The position numbers and the translations under genes are program-made. This document shows, piece by piece, positions 21,201-31,253 of a stretch of 64,000 nucleotides of DNA. Numbering within the stretch: position 1 is the first letter of the stretch; each line of letters starts with the position of its first letter. The notes beneath the pieces were generated by a model. The model searched no databases, was not told where the DNA came from, and worked only from the letters and a program-made list of their open reading frames with translations. This DNA is from Paracamarosporium sp. OC-R06-R3 (lineage: Eukaryota; Ascomycota; Dothideomycetes; Pleosporales; Didymosphaeriaceae). The DNA is taken from the NCBI GenBank assembly GCA_019828545.1, contig JACVRA010000310.1, forward strand, positions 62,001-126,000, given 5' to 3'.

Positions 21201-23231
21201 TTCTCGCAACACACGAGCAAAGTTTGCGCATGCAGGTCTGTCCTGTAGGCTGCACCCGCAGAAGCTAGGATGCCCAGATGAATCGTTTTGAAACTTCTCG
21301 AGGTAATCAAACGTTGATAGAAGAAACTGAAAAGTGAAACTAGAACTAGTTAGGTAGGATAGGTTCAAAGATCAATCAAACTCACAAGCTAGCCGACGTT
21401 AGGAGTCGATGTCCTGATATGTCTCCACAAGTCAAGGCGACGCCGTTGATAGTCTTCGTATTGAATCCAACAGCTTGCGCTGTTGCGTTATTTCCCTTCT
21501 GTGTGTTATTCTCTTCATCTATAGTAGTTCGATACTGAATATCTTCATGTTTGGGATGGTTCCATTCAATTGATACAGGGACATTGCAGACGGAAAGTAT
21601 GTGCTCCAGGTTGCGCCCTATGGTGAAGTCAAGGCGTGGATCAGACGAGAATGGCAGTTTCCTAAAGGGAGTCGACTCAAATGCTTTATCCATACCGGAG
21701 AAATCGGAGTTGGATATAGTAAGATCTTTCCAGCCAACGTTGTCTGGGATAAGCATCAATCTGAACGCGGTAGTTATATCGAGCGGCTTTGACTGCTCCG
21801 CCGAGAAGCCTTCTTCCTCGTCACCGAACTTGATTCTATATCCAATCCTGGCGACAGCATTATCAGGGTTTTCGGAGTTGCTTTCATCAACAGACCGTTC
21901 AAGTTCACGGACCTGGCCATTCACACATATCGCAATAGCTACGCCTACTGTGATTGGGATCTTCTCTCCATCCTCCGCGCCGCTTGGTATTGTGCCTTGG
22001 TGAAATACAACCAAACTGCATCCGTGCGGCCCAAGGAAAGTCGCGTAATTTTCATCATAGCTGTCCTCGTTGAAGGAGTAGTCCCAATCAGTGAATTCCA
22101 ATTCGCGAATAAGCAAATCAGGCAGAATTTCCATCTTCTTTGTTTTGGAGAGAAGCGGAACTCTCTTTCCCTTCGTCTCGTAACGAACATGCTGAAAGAT
22201 GGTTCCATTGGACGCAAAGTGTTGTTTCGTCAGAGAAAAATGACGGAAGTTGCTGCTGGTCCTGGCAGTAAAGCGTGGCCACCGGTTGTGCGTAAATTCG
22301 AGTTTCATGGGCCTGCAGTAGGCGTCCTCGAGCTCGGGTGGATGATCGTCATCAAAAAGGTCGAAGTAGAAGTCCATACCGCCATGATTATCACCATACA
22401 GTTCTGTAAGATCTTGAGCTCGAGACTGAACCAAGCATGGTTCAGATATCTGAGGAAGATCAACGGAAAAGAAGCCGCAGCGACCTATCCCCAGAAAGCG
22501 AGTGATCTGTATGATTTGTCCATAGGCATTGACGCTCGCCGTTGTCCCTTCATCACCATAAGACGTATATGTGACTGCCTCTCTGGATCTGTAATCCTTA
22601 TCTGGTGGTGCTGCAGTTGTCTCATGCCTTCTAATATCATACTTTAGTTCCCGGTTCTGGCCACCTGGCGAAATCAGTTGATGTTCGTGAAAGAAATTGA
22701 GTGATTGAAGCAATTACCGGCTACATAGTTCCAAACGTCATTGTGAGGAAGTCCTTCGAAAGAAAACTTATCGGAGAGTTTTGGCAGAGGGCTGCTTGGC
22801 TGTCCATTCTGTGTGACAGTCACCACGCTCTTTTGCTTGTCGGAGTTCATGATCTTGGTCTCGCCTAAATAAGGGTTTCTAGCCTTGGAGGGCAGAGCTG
22901 AAGTGTAACAAGGCTGGAGGAGCTGAGTCTTGCGAAAGGCTGCATAGTAGCTATCGAGATGTTTGTGATTTATATGAATAAGGTCAGCCGCGCTCAGCTC
23001 CATCCGAGGTGCATGTTTGTGTAACCAGTTCTTTCCCAACCCGGTGGAGCGAACATATGTTCTGATTGATTTCAAATGTGTTCGTGGCGTATATGCAGCT
23101 TTCAGACCTTTGCAGCTGCGTTGACGCAAGGCTAACCTATAAGCTTTCGGTACAGAACTGTCAACATGCGAGGCTTGGGACGGCAGATGTAAATGGCCCT
23201 GTAAGATGTCCGTAAGCTCGCTTGCTTGCAT
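18291..23231 (-). CDS. 1613-residue CorA-like membrane protein
   Basis: Three exons, 23231-22718, 22664-21386 and 21339-18291, phase-consistent (G|GT, then TT|T). The large N-terminal and central parts have no motif I recognise. The C-terminus carries a predicted coiled coil (IRDLDHRLAQIQSLRTSLTS, then ESTRNELSFESAENVRF) followed by two membrane helices, VTVIFLPLGFATGTFSMSG and WQMVVMAIVVFLLTVVALV. This is the CorA/ZntB-type arrangement seen in many large fungal proteins. The helix-1 end reads GTFSMSG where true CorA channels have GMN, so magnesium transport is doubtful. After the helices comes a short tandem repeat of the type KLKLGRE (EKLKPGREKLKLGRERLKLG), then an acidic/basic tail. The exon 3 acceptor at 21340 was picked on phase; a stronger-looking CAG further in is out of frame. 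Confidence 0.75.
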
Positions 23232-24110
23232 GTTGGGACTATTTTACGGGACGCGACCGTCAGAACAGGTCGGCGAGCGCTATCAGAACTACCAATCCGA
23301 ACGTATGGAGAGGCTGATAGTAGGCTCGCAGGCTGCAAACTATCCAGGTTCTCGATCATCTTTGATTCTACGTTTGAAATGTACTTAATAGGGTGTTTAC
23401 ATTGTTTATCTTTGTGGTAAATCTAGGTTGCAATGCTGGACCCGGCCGAACGACAAACTATCACGTGATGGTGAGATGAAAGACATGTGACCTTAGCGCA
23501 GGTTTACAATCCATGCGATAGAAGACCATATGGCATATACCGTAGATATTTGCTCAAATCAGATGGACCAAACACCAATCACTGCCCACCTAGCATCATA
23601 AGAACCCACTTTGGAGCACTATTCTGTCTCCTGGTTAGCCCTCAGCCCCCTCCCCATCAGGCTTGAGCAAAACTCTACGATATCAAGTTATTCACAGCTA
23701 CCATCGAATATCTAAGCTCCGTAGTCTAGCACTAAATAGAAACTACACGACACACGATAACATAGAGCTAGCGTATCCTTAGTGTGTGCAGCCGTCACAT
23801 GAGCACGTTCTCGGCTGCGACTCGGGAATCACGCGGTCACGAGTAAGCATGCACTAACAGTGACGTAAAAACAGTACCACTTCTATGACATAGCCAACAC
23901 CCCACTACTTTTCTAGCTATAGAAACTACCCTAGAGTATCCGCGGCGGATAAATGCAATGTGCGATGTTAAACATGGGAATAAACTATTTGCGAGCATGT
24001 CATGAATGATGTCGTATCGTATCGAAAAGGGAATTCGGTGCGTGCAAGGAAGGGAACGTAAATGCGCTGGATGGAAGGAAGGAAAAGAAGGGAGGTTTTT
24101 TTAAAGACGG
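23232..24110. other. Intergenic, nothing recognised
   Basis: AT-leaning spacer between two minus-strand genes. A purine-rich GGAAGGAAGG-like stretch near 24070 lies in the 3' flank of the aldolase gene. No coding signal. Confidence 0.5.
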
Positions 24111-25109
24111 TTATAAGCTCTTCTCTACCTTCATGACCTCTGCAATGCCGTCCGCAACAGCCTTGACCTTCTCCTCTGAGAGCCTCTTGAGCGGCTTGCG
24201 AGGGTACCCGCCGTAGCCGTAATACGATTGAATTGCGGACTTTGTGCCGGGGATGGCGGCCTTGGTCAGGACCCAGTCGCCCTTGCTGAGGACCTTTTGC
24301 AGCTCAAAGGCTTCCGTGTATTTACCTTCTGCCCAGAGGTTCCATACCTTGACGCACGTCTTGGGGATGACGTTCGCACCGCCAGCGATGATGCCTGAAC
24401 CGCCGCTGGCTGCTGTCTGCGCGGTAAAGTCTGCCATTCCGCCGAACGCCATGTATCCGCTGCCGTTGCTCTTGGTCGTTACGGCGTCGGTGGCGAGCGC
24501 TACTCGCGTGAGCTTGCCCGTGTTGCCGCATGTGAACTTTGTGCCGACAATGTTGGGGTGCTCGCCGAGCCGGATGATGAGATCGCTGTCCATGTCGATT
24601 CCTGAAACGGCGCCGGGGTAGTTGTAGAGGATGATGGGGAGCGGCGAGCCGTCGGCAACCTTGGTGTAGTACTCGTAGATGGCGTCTTCGTCGATGGCGT
24701 AGCGGTAGTAGCTGGGCGGGACCAATAGGACGTATTCGGCACCGGCTTCAGCGGCCTCCTTGCATGATTCAATCGTGAGCTTGATGCCGTGCTCGGAAGC
24801 ACCAGCGATCACGGGCACATTTTGGTATCCTGCCTCGTCCAGTGCTTCGCGAGTCGCTCGGGTGATGGCTGCTTTCTCGGCGCGGTTCAGGTGTACGGCC
24901 TCGCCGTTGGAACCCATGGTCACGAGCCCGACCAAGCCCGCCTCTGCAAGCCGTACCGCATGCTTCTTGACCGTCGGGATATCGACCTCTTCAGTCTCCG
25001 GGACAAAAAAAGTCATTGTCGGCGAATAGATGCCGGGTCGGAGCGGCGTGCGCTCTTTGGCCTGGCCGTTTGCGCCATTGGCGTGGCCGTTGACTGCGTC
25101 TGAAGTCAT
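24111..25109 (-). CDS. DapA/N-acetylneuraminate lyase family aldolase
   Basis: Class I (Schiff-base) pyruvate-type aldolase of the dihydrodipicolinate synthase/NAL superfamily, 332 residues, single exon. Family motifs are in order: GIYSPTMTFF at the start of the barrel, GLVTMGSNGEAVHL (the GTTGE-equivalent substrate loop), VPVIAGA, LVPPSYY, LYNYPG (catalytic Tyr) and IVGTKFTCGN (Schiff-base Lys). The glycine-rich strand 8 region (GGSGIIAGGANVIP) is present. In fungi such enzymes split 2-keto-3-deoxy acids or related intermediates; the exact substrate cannot be read here. The ATG at 25109 faces the start of a Gfo/Idh/MocA oxidoreductase 873 bases away, suggesting a shared promoter region and pathway. 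The first 20 residues (Asn/Gly/Ala-rich) are a non-conserved extension. Confidence 0.88.
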   Translation of the reverse strand: MTSDAVNGHANGANGQAKERTPLRPGIYSPTMTFFVPETEEVDIPTVKKHAVRLAEAGLVGLVTMGSNGEAVHLNRAEKAAITRATREALDEAGYQNVPVIAGASEHGIKLTIESCKEAAEAGAEYVLLVPPSYYRYAIDEDAIYEYYTKVADGSPLPIILYNYPGAVSGIDMDSDLIIRLGEHPNIVGTKFTCGNTGKLTRVALATDAVTTKSNGSGYMAFGGMADFTAQTAASGGSGIIAGGANVIPKTCVKVWNLWAEGKYTEAFELQKVLSKGDWVLTKAAIPGTKSAIQSYYGYGGYPRKPLKRLSEEKVKAVADGIAEVMKVEKSL

Positions 25110-25982
25110 TGCAAAGATGGAGGTGTGAAGGAAAGATTGAAAGGTCCTGCAGAGAAATGACAGAAAAATTAGAATCCGGGTGAGAGGAAACGGCTGGTCA
25201 ATGGCAGCTCGGGCGTTGCGCGGTCGGGTCAGCGATTAATATATCAGCGAGGTGGGAAGCATCGGTGTAAAGTAAGGCATCTGGCCTGGGCCGCAGCCCA
25301 AAGGCATCCCACCCTTCGTTCGCTCATCCATCGTGATTTGGTCGGGAACTGGAGCGCGTTGGAGCCTCTCATTCGCCGCGAGGGCGTAGCTTGAGTCAAA
25401 GAGAGCTAAAGCCGGGTAGGAGAGGCGTCGCGTGCATGATAGTGGGCCGACCGAGGGTCGCAGGCGTCTTCGGGGCACATTGCGCGAGAGGCGGGAAGGT
25501 TTGCGGCCTTTTCTACGACGTGACTAAAATTGTCGAGGTCTCATGGGACGAAGTACCGACCGTGGTAGAGTGGATGTCGAACATGGCGCACCGCAGCAGT
25601 GCGTACCGGACGGAGGAATGATTTCGCGCGAATCGGAGTGCAGAGGCCGCCGTGGGGTGCATGGAGAGAGGCTTGGCCTGGGGAAAACAGATTGCCGTGC
25701 TCGGCCGTGGAGCTGCTGGGCCACGGGACGCCGGCAAAAGAAGGCTGGGCCTGCGCTGCCCCTCGCCGCCGTGCCCCTCCTTCGCGGAAGCAAGATTTTC
25801 CGTCGTGGGCCGAGGGGCAGTGGCGTATGCAGCCCTGTCCAGACGCCGACGCAGACGCCGACGCGTACTCCCAAATGACTACCCTCCCGCGGCCTGCTCT
25901 CCAACAGCTGGTGCCCTGATCTTGCCCTGTCCTCTTCTCCCAACAATTCCCGCAGACAAACACGACTCCAACAGCATCCAAC
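25110..25982. promoter_or_regulatory. Divergent intergenic region between aldolase and oxidoreductase genes
   Basis: The 873 bases between two opposed start codons presumably hold both promoters. GC-rich in its right half. No TATA box or clear regulator site can be singled out by eye. The open frames here are short or lack family similarity. Confidence 0.5.
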
Positions 25983-27552
25983 ATGGCGCCCCTCGAAGTG
26001 CTCATGGTCAGTGGCCCCCGGCTCGCACCTGCTGCTTCTGTCGTCCGCAGGATGGGTGAATGGTGAATGGATGGATCATGGATGCAGGGCGGGCGTCCAT
26101 TCACTCTTCTCGTCTGCGAATGCACAGCACACCGCTTGTTGCCCCAGTCTCCGTTCCTGAGCACCAATGCTAACGGCACGACCAGGTCGGAACCGGGGAG
26201 TACACCACCGGCTTCGTCGGCGGAGGTGCTTCCACTTCGGACAAGAAGGTGGGCGTGGTGGGACTGACGCTGTTTGACCTGCGCCGGCGCGGCAAGGTGG
26301 GCAACCTGAGCATGGTGGGCGTGTCGGGTGATAAGTTCCCGGCCATTCGTACGTTGCATCGAGCATGCAGGAACCCAAGACCACGCGCGCTGATCATTGC
26401 CAGGCCAGCATCTCGAGAAGAACATCTCGCAAGCGTACAACGGTCTAGACGTGTCCTTTGCAGAATTCCCCAAGGAGGGAAAGCGCGACCCCGACGCGTA
26501 CAAGGAAGCCATTGACGCGCTACCCAAGGGCAGTGCCAGTAAGTAGCCGCATGCACCCCCTCGTGCCTTCCTAATCCTCGGCAGTCACCATCTTCACCCC
26601 CGACACGACCCACTACCCCATAGCCCTCTATGCCATCGAGCGAGGCCACCACGTCCTGGTCACGAAGCCCGCTGTGAAGTTGCTCGAACACCACCAGAAG
26701 CTTCTCGAGGCTGCGAAAAAGAACAATGTCTTCGTCTACGTCGAGCACCACAAGCGATTTGACCCCGCCTACGCTGACGCACGGTTCCGCGCCACTAAAT
26801 TGGGCGACTTCAACTATTTCTATTCGTACATGTCCCAGCCAAAGAGCCAGTTAGAGACCTTCAAGGCGTGGGCCGGAAAGGACAGCGACATCTCGTACTA
26901 CCTCAACTCGCACCACATCGACATCAACGAGTCCATGGTTCCCGACTTCAAGCCCGTCAGGGTCATGGGCAGCGCCGCCAAGGGTATCGCAACTGACCTT
27001 GGCTGCGACCCCGCAACCGAAGACACCATCACGCTTTTGGTCGACTGGGTGAAGAAGGATGACCCAAGCAGGCGCGCAACTGGCGTGTACACCGCCGGTT
27101 GGGCAGCACCGCAAAAAGCCGGTGTCCACTCAAACCAGTACTTCCACTACATGGCCAGCAAGGGAGAGATTCGTGTGAACCAGGCGAAGCGAGGCTACGA
27201 CGTCACTGACGATGACACTGGTCTTTTGTGGTACAACCCGTGAGTTTAACCGGACCTCAATGCGAAGGATTTGCTAATGATGGACAGTTTCTACATGAAG
27301 TATGCCCCTGATGAGGAGGGTAACTTCGCTGGTCAGATTGGTTACGGATACATCTCGTTTGAAAAATTCGTGGATGCAGTTAACCAGCTCAACGAGGGCA
27401 AGGTCACCCTCGACCAGCTGGATGGCCGCCCGCTCCCTACCTTGAGAAATACCATCGCCACCACTGCCATCCTGGAAGCCGGTCGAAGATCGCTGGATGA
27501 GAACAGACCGATCGAAATCGTTGAGGAGAATGGCACTTGGTCGCTGAAGTAA
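25983..27552 (+). CDS. Gfo/Idh/MocA-family NAD(P)-dependent oxidoreductase
   Basis: Five exons: 25983-26006, 26186-26348, 26404-26538, 26585-27239 and 27288-27552, all in phase, 413 residues. The 24-nt first exon (MAPLEVLM) completes the first Rossmann strand, followed by [14 protein letters not shown]. Next come [20 protein letters not shown] and [19 protein letters not shown], where the family Lys of the (E)KP motif is kept although Glu is Thr. [17 protein letters not shown] leads into the C-terminal domain with [13 protein letters not shown] [11 protein letters not shown], which holds the likely catalytic His. Probably a sugar or sugar-acid dehydrogenase. The divergent DapA-type aldolase suggests oxidation and cleavage in one catabolic route. 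The substrate is unknown. Confidence 0.87.
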
Positions 27553-27925
27553 AGTACAGGCTTAAAAATAATGACGCGCTACGCAAAATCCATCATGATC
27601 AGTAATATACCAAAATTTCAATTGTCGCAGTAGGAATATTGTTGTCGCAGCTTGATTGTCTGCAGTTTTCAGTGATTGCTTCCCATTCTGAGATATTGAC
27701 TAATTCTATTATAGTGATCTACCCGTTAATGCGTGATGAAGTTTTGGTTTATCGAAGCTCATGCGTCTGAGACAAACAAGTTCGCAAGCAAATACAATCA
27801 TCCAGGTTTTTGTTTGCTGTGGGTTCTACCAAATCATTATATTGTTCGCCTGGCCCTGATTTTTCACTGGTGCACAACATAACCACAACTCAGTCGATTG
27901 CAAGACCGAAGCAAGGTCTCTAATC
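27553..27925. other. Intergenic, nothing recognised
   Basis: AT-rich spacer of 373 bases holding the 3' end of the oxidoreductase transcript and the leader of the protease gene. Confidence 0.5.
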
Positions 27926-29245
27926 ATGTCGTCAGCTGACCATCCAAACGACATCGCCTTATCATGTCAAAACGCGAATCTGAGCAACGCTGACCTCGAT
28001 AACATCACCAACCCCAATTTCTGGTTCAATGACTCTGTCTTGTCCGTTTCGTTCGCCGTTCTGGATCGCATGTATGATTGCTCGAATAAACATATTGCAC
28101 TCCTAGATACCACATTCGTACAATGGTGCTACATCTCCGGAACAGCAGACGTAGACTCTCCAGGCTATTGGAACGACTACGAGGACCTCTACAACAATAC
28201 ACTTGCTGGCAAGCACGTTGTCATCATCCCTGTGAACGACGGACTCCTCAATGTTCACGACCCGTCTACCTCGCAATGGGAAGCTCATGAACATCTCCTG
28301 GGTACAGGCGCGGAAAAGGGCAGCCACTGGAGTCTCATTGTCGCAGATATTCGCGGACCGACCCTTTTGGCAAAACACTTCGATTCCAACTGCGTAGATG
28401 CCAACAACACTACGAACAACAGGATTGCCGCTGAGTGCATTATGCACGGCCTACGTCACATGCTCGAGTGTAGGCAGGCTGAGCATCCTCGCGAACCCTA
28501 TCAAGGCTATCGCTTCACACTCTACAACAAGACTCCCAACCAGTACACAGACAATGCATGCAAAGACGACGAGGGTGCTTGCGGTCCATTCGTCTGGGCA
28601 CTTGCTGAGCGATTCGCCCGCAAGTGGAGCTCAAACAGGGGCAAATCACTAGACATTCGTGGGTTCGTCAAGAAGCGGTTTGTGAACAAGGGGGAGGTCA
28701 AGTTCAACTCTTTGGCGACGAGGAAGGAGATACAGGAAGCCATTCAGCGTGTTATTATCGAAGAGAACAATGCCTATGAGTATGCTATTGTCGAGGAGGA
28801 TAGCGCCATTCAGCTTCATACTGTCGAGGATAACTCCTATCAGTATGCTATTGTCGAGGAGGACAACTCCTATCAGTATGCTACTATCGAAGAGAACAAC
28901 GCCTATCAGTATACTATTATCGAGGAGGATAGCGCCATTCAGCTTAGTATTGTCGAGGAGGATAACGCGTATCAGTATGCTGTTGTCGAGGAGGACAACG
29001 CCATTCAACATACTCCTATAGAAGAGAACAACACCATTCTGCATCCTATCATCGAAGAGCAGTTGTCGCTACTACGGTCTAAGCTTCATGAGATCTTCGG
29101 CACTGCGGACCGCGACAGAGTTAGACAGTTTATTCGTGAGAATCATGGATCTCCGAAAAACGGAGAGCTAGACGACTACGAACGGGCAGTTCTGAATTCG
29201 ATGAATGTGCATGAAGCAGCTATTCGAGTATATCTGGAAGGATAG
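27926..29245 (+). CDS. Ulp1-like (C48) cysteine protease with an 11-residue tandem repeat
   Basis: Intronless, 439 residues. Residues 15-235 look like a SUMO/NEDD8-type deconjugating protease. HVVIIPVND matches the W-to-V strand before the active site, GSHWSLIVAD holds the catalytic His, LLAKHFDSN the Asp, and PNQYTDNACKDDEGACGPFV the oxyanion Gln and the catalytic Cys in ACGPFV. The Gln-Cys spacing is wider than usual (about 14 residues rather than 5-6), an insertion that is odd. From about residue 277 the chain turns into roughly nine copies of an acidic 11-mer of the type IVEEDNAYQYA. It ends with a short C-terminal domain (LHEIFGTADRDRVRQFIREN). The role is probably removal of ubiquitin-like modifiers, but many such fungal genes are lineage-specific and have uncertain targets. 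Confidence 0.75.
   Translation: MSSADHPNDIALSCQNANLSNADLDNITNPNFWFNDSVLSVSFAVLDRMYDCSNKHIALLDTTFVQWCYISGTADVDSPGYWNDYEDLYNNTLAGKHVVIIPVNDGLLNVHDPSTSQWEAHEHLLGTGAEKGSHWSLIVADIRGPTLLAKHFDSNCVDANNTTNNRIAAECIMHGLRHMLECRQAEHPREPYQGYRFTLYNKTPNQYTDNACKDDEGACGPFVWALAERFARKWSSNRGKSLDIRGFVKKRFVNKGEVKFNSLATRKEIQEAIQRVIIEENNAYEYAIVEEDSAIQLHTVEDNSYQYAIVEEDNSYQYATIEENNAYQYTIIEEDSAIQLSIVEEDNAYQYAVVEEDNAIQHTPIEENNTILHPIIEEQLSLLRSKLHEIFGTADRDRVRQFIRENHGSPKNGELDDYERAVLNSMNVHEAAIRVYLEG
28754..29062 (+). repeat. 33-bp coding minisatellite in the Ulp1-like gene
   Basis: About nine head-to-tail units of 33 bases (one lacks a codon), each encoding an 11-residue acidic unit: I/V-E-E-D/N-N-A/S-Y/I-Q-Y/L plus two residues. 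Units alternate between AYQYA and AIQL variants, and neighbours differ by a few bases. The last unit is partial. Confidence 0.88.
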
Positions 29246-30036
29246 CATCAAGACGCTAGTCCAGAGACAAGTGTAGTTCACCATCATTTTGCACTGGGTA
29301 AGACGGTTTGCATGATTTTCAGAGGGAAGTCAGATCGTGATGGTAGCTAGGGAGGATTGGAATTCAATCAAGAAGGATACTTTCATCGTTGTGTGAGTAG
29401 GCTGCTTTGAGTGAGTGTCGAGAAGATTCTTCATAGAGTCGAGATTTGTACCATCGAAAGTATTTAATTATATCGTCCGCAGTTTCTATCAATTTTGTAC
29501 TGTCGTGTAGTTGCATCTTCCCCTCTCTGCTTGCCCTTCTATCTTCTCTAGAACGGCCCCTGCCCCGCTGACCTATTAGCCTGTCTCTAAACCGTCGCTC
29601 TGCTTTACTACACAGATCCCCTTTCGATCAGGCTTTGGCCTACTTCTTACACAACAACATAAGTGAAACAACATCAAATTCACACAACAATCCCCTAGAT
29701 TCCAAGTCTTATCTCACTGCCGATGGTTACGAGGAGGGGCGGTGAAGGCTTGCGTGAACCCTGGGCGACTAATTACGGTACTTCTAGACAATGTGGCATA
29801 GCTCGCGGTCTTGAACACTCGGCATGTGTGATGCTATGCGTGCGGTCTGCGGATGCCAAATTACGTCTTACAAGGGTGTTAATAGACAGGTGCTACAATA
29901 GGCCTCATATCGCTGCAGCTATATTGGGATGGTTGTTTACGTATAAGACCATTCGAAACTCATCTAAGGCTGCCTTATAATACATCGTTATGGTCTCTCT
30001 TGACATTTTGTATTCGCTCTGTCCACTTTCTCTGGT
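29246..30036. other. Intergenic, nothing recognised
   Basis: AT-leaning spacer. A short plus-strand frame at 29723-29980 has no supporting feature. Confidence 0.5.
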
Positions 30037-30597
30037 ATGGCAATGCCGACGTTGTCTGTAGATCCTGGCCTCACCGTAGCCTTTGGTGCAACGACTGGTC
30101 AAGACCCTAACGAGAGTGGTAGTTGAGCTGGTCTAAATAATATCCTGACCTCGTGCTTTTTCATACTGGATCGCAAGACATTTATTGATAAGGTAAACTC
30201 AGCCGCAGGTTCGGGAAATGTCTTGAAGACTCCAGTCACATTCGATCTTGATCCTCTTGCTTAATTGAACAAGATAAATTCAATTGTGCTACAACATGTC
30301 TATTCGTCTTACACAGCTTCAACGGCACCCGCGATATGGGTTGCCCTGCAGTATCCGCCCCCACCATTCTCGATTAGCACATGAATTATGTGAAACTTCT
30401 GGGGCGAACCTAGTGCACAAGAGAGATACGGGGATGATCTAAAGCTGTTTAAACTATGTAGGCTTTGTTAATACTTTTGGATCATATAACACAACGAGCA
30501 TACTCTGGGAGGTTGTCGCTGTCTGGCCGATTAACTGGGTGTCGCTTACATTGGCCTCCGCTGATGGGGGCCAACACACTACAACGTCAGGTCTTTA
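30037..30597 (+). pseudogene. Decayed gene, unknown family
   Basis: Reading from the ATG at 30037, one frame gives coding-like protein broken only by stops: MAMPTLSVDPGLTVAFGATT, stop TGA 30124, NNILTSCFFILDRKTFIDKV, stop TAA 30262, NKINSIVLQHVYSSYTASTA, then two further stops and GEPSAQERYGDDLKLFKL. At about 30455 the sense continues in another frame: GFVNTFGSYNTTSILWEVVA, then WPINWVSLTLASADGGQ, ending at TAA 30597. Balanced amino-acid composition across some 180 codons argues against chance. At least four stops and one frameshift make a working gene unlikely. I do not recognise the family. Confidence 0.45.
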
Positions 30598-31253
30598 ACA
30601 GTCAATCCCAGCACAAATATGCACGCATTAAGTAATTCATGAGAGGATTTGAGATTCTTGCTTGCATAACGAGGGCAGAGCGTACTTAAGCTTTCAGCGC
30701 CAACAGCTGCTCAGTTTGATAATTTCATACTCAAGTGTCATGCCGCGATAACATCCGCAGTGGAATTTCCGACGCGCTGGCCCCCGAAAATTACGAGAAA
30801 ATAGCGCATTGGAAGAATTGTTGATTACTGAGGATAGGGTTCCCGCCACTTAATGCCCCCTCCTATATTCTTTACAAGGCAGGCTAGCCAGCACACCCTT
30901 TAGCACGGCATTCATGCACATTGTCATTCGAGATCCAATAGTACGTCGTGTGGTTCGTATATGCCACTACCAAGCTTATCAGTAATCAGTCTTCATTGGG
31001 CAAAAGATTCAGCTGTGGTCACACAGCTTAACGCCACCAACACGATCGAATCGATTGCGAATACTATGGAGTACGACAACGCGCCGAGAGTTTGCCTGGT
31101 TTGCCTGTCGTACCCGCAGGTACGGTCTTTTCCCCTTCGACCTTTCGGTGTTTCTTTGTAGATATCAGACGTCCATCTTTCCAGGAAGACTTTGCTTGCA
31201 TCCTAGACAACTGCGCATAGCGTTTCGAATAAGGACAAGAAGAGGTTTCCGCT
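30598..31253. other. Intergenic, nothing recognised
   Basis: Spacer and probable promoter/leader of the surface-protein gene. An upstream exon for that gene (for example a signal-peptide exon) could lie here, but I cannot show one. Confidence 0.4.

Noticed and set aside
25541..26751. Long minus-strand frames (up to 328 codons) over the oxidoreductase 5' end
   Set aside because: They are shadows of GC-rich sequence opposite a clear five-exon gene and have no family features.
28649..29044. Minus-strand frame with ILIGVVLLDNS repeats
   Set aside because: It is the antisense reading of the 33-base repeat in the Ulp1-like gene.
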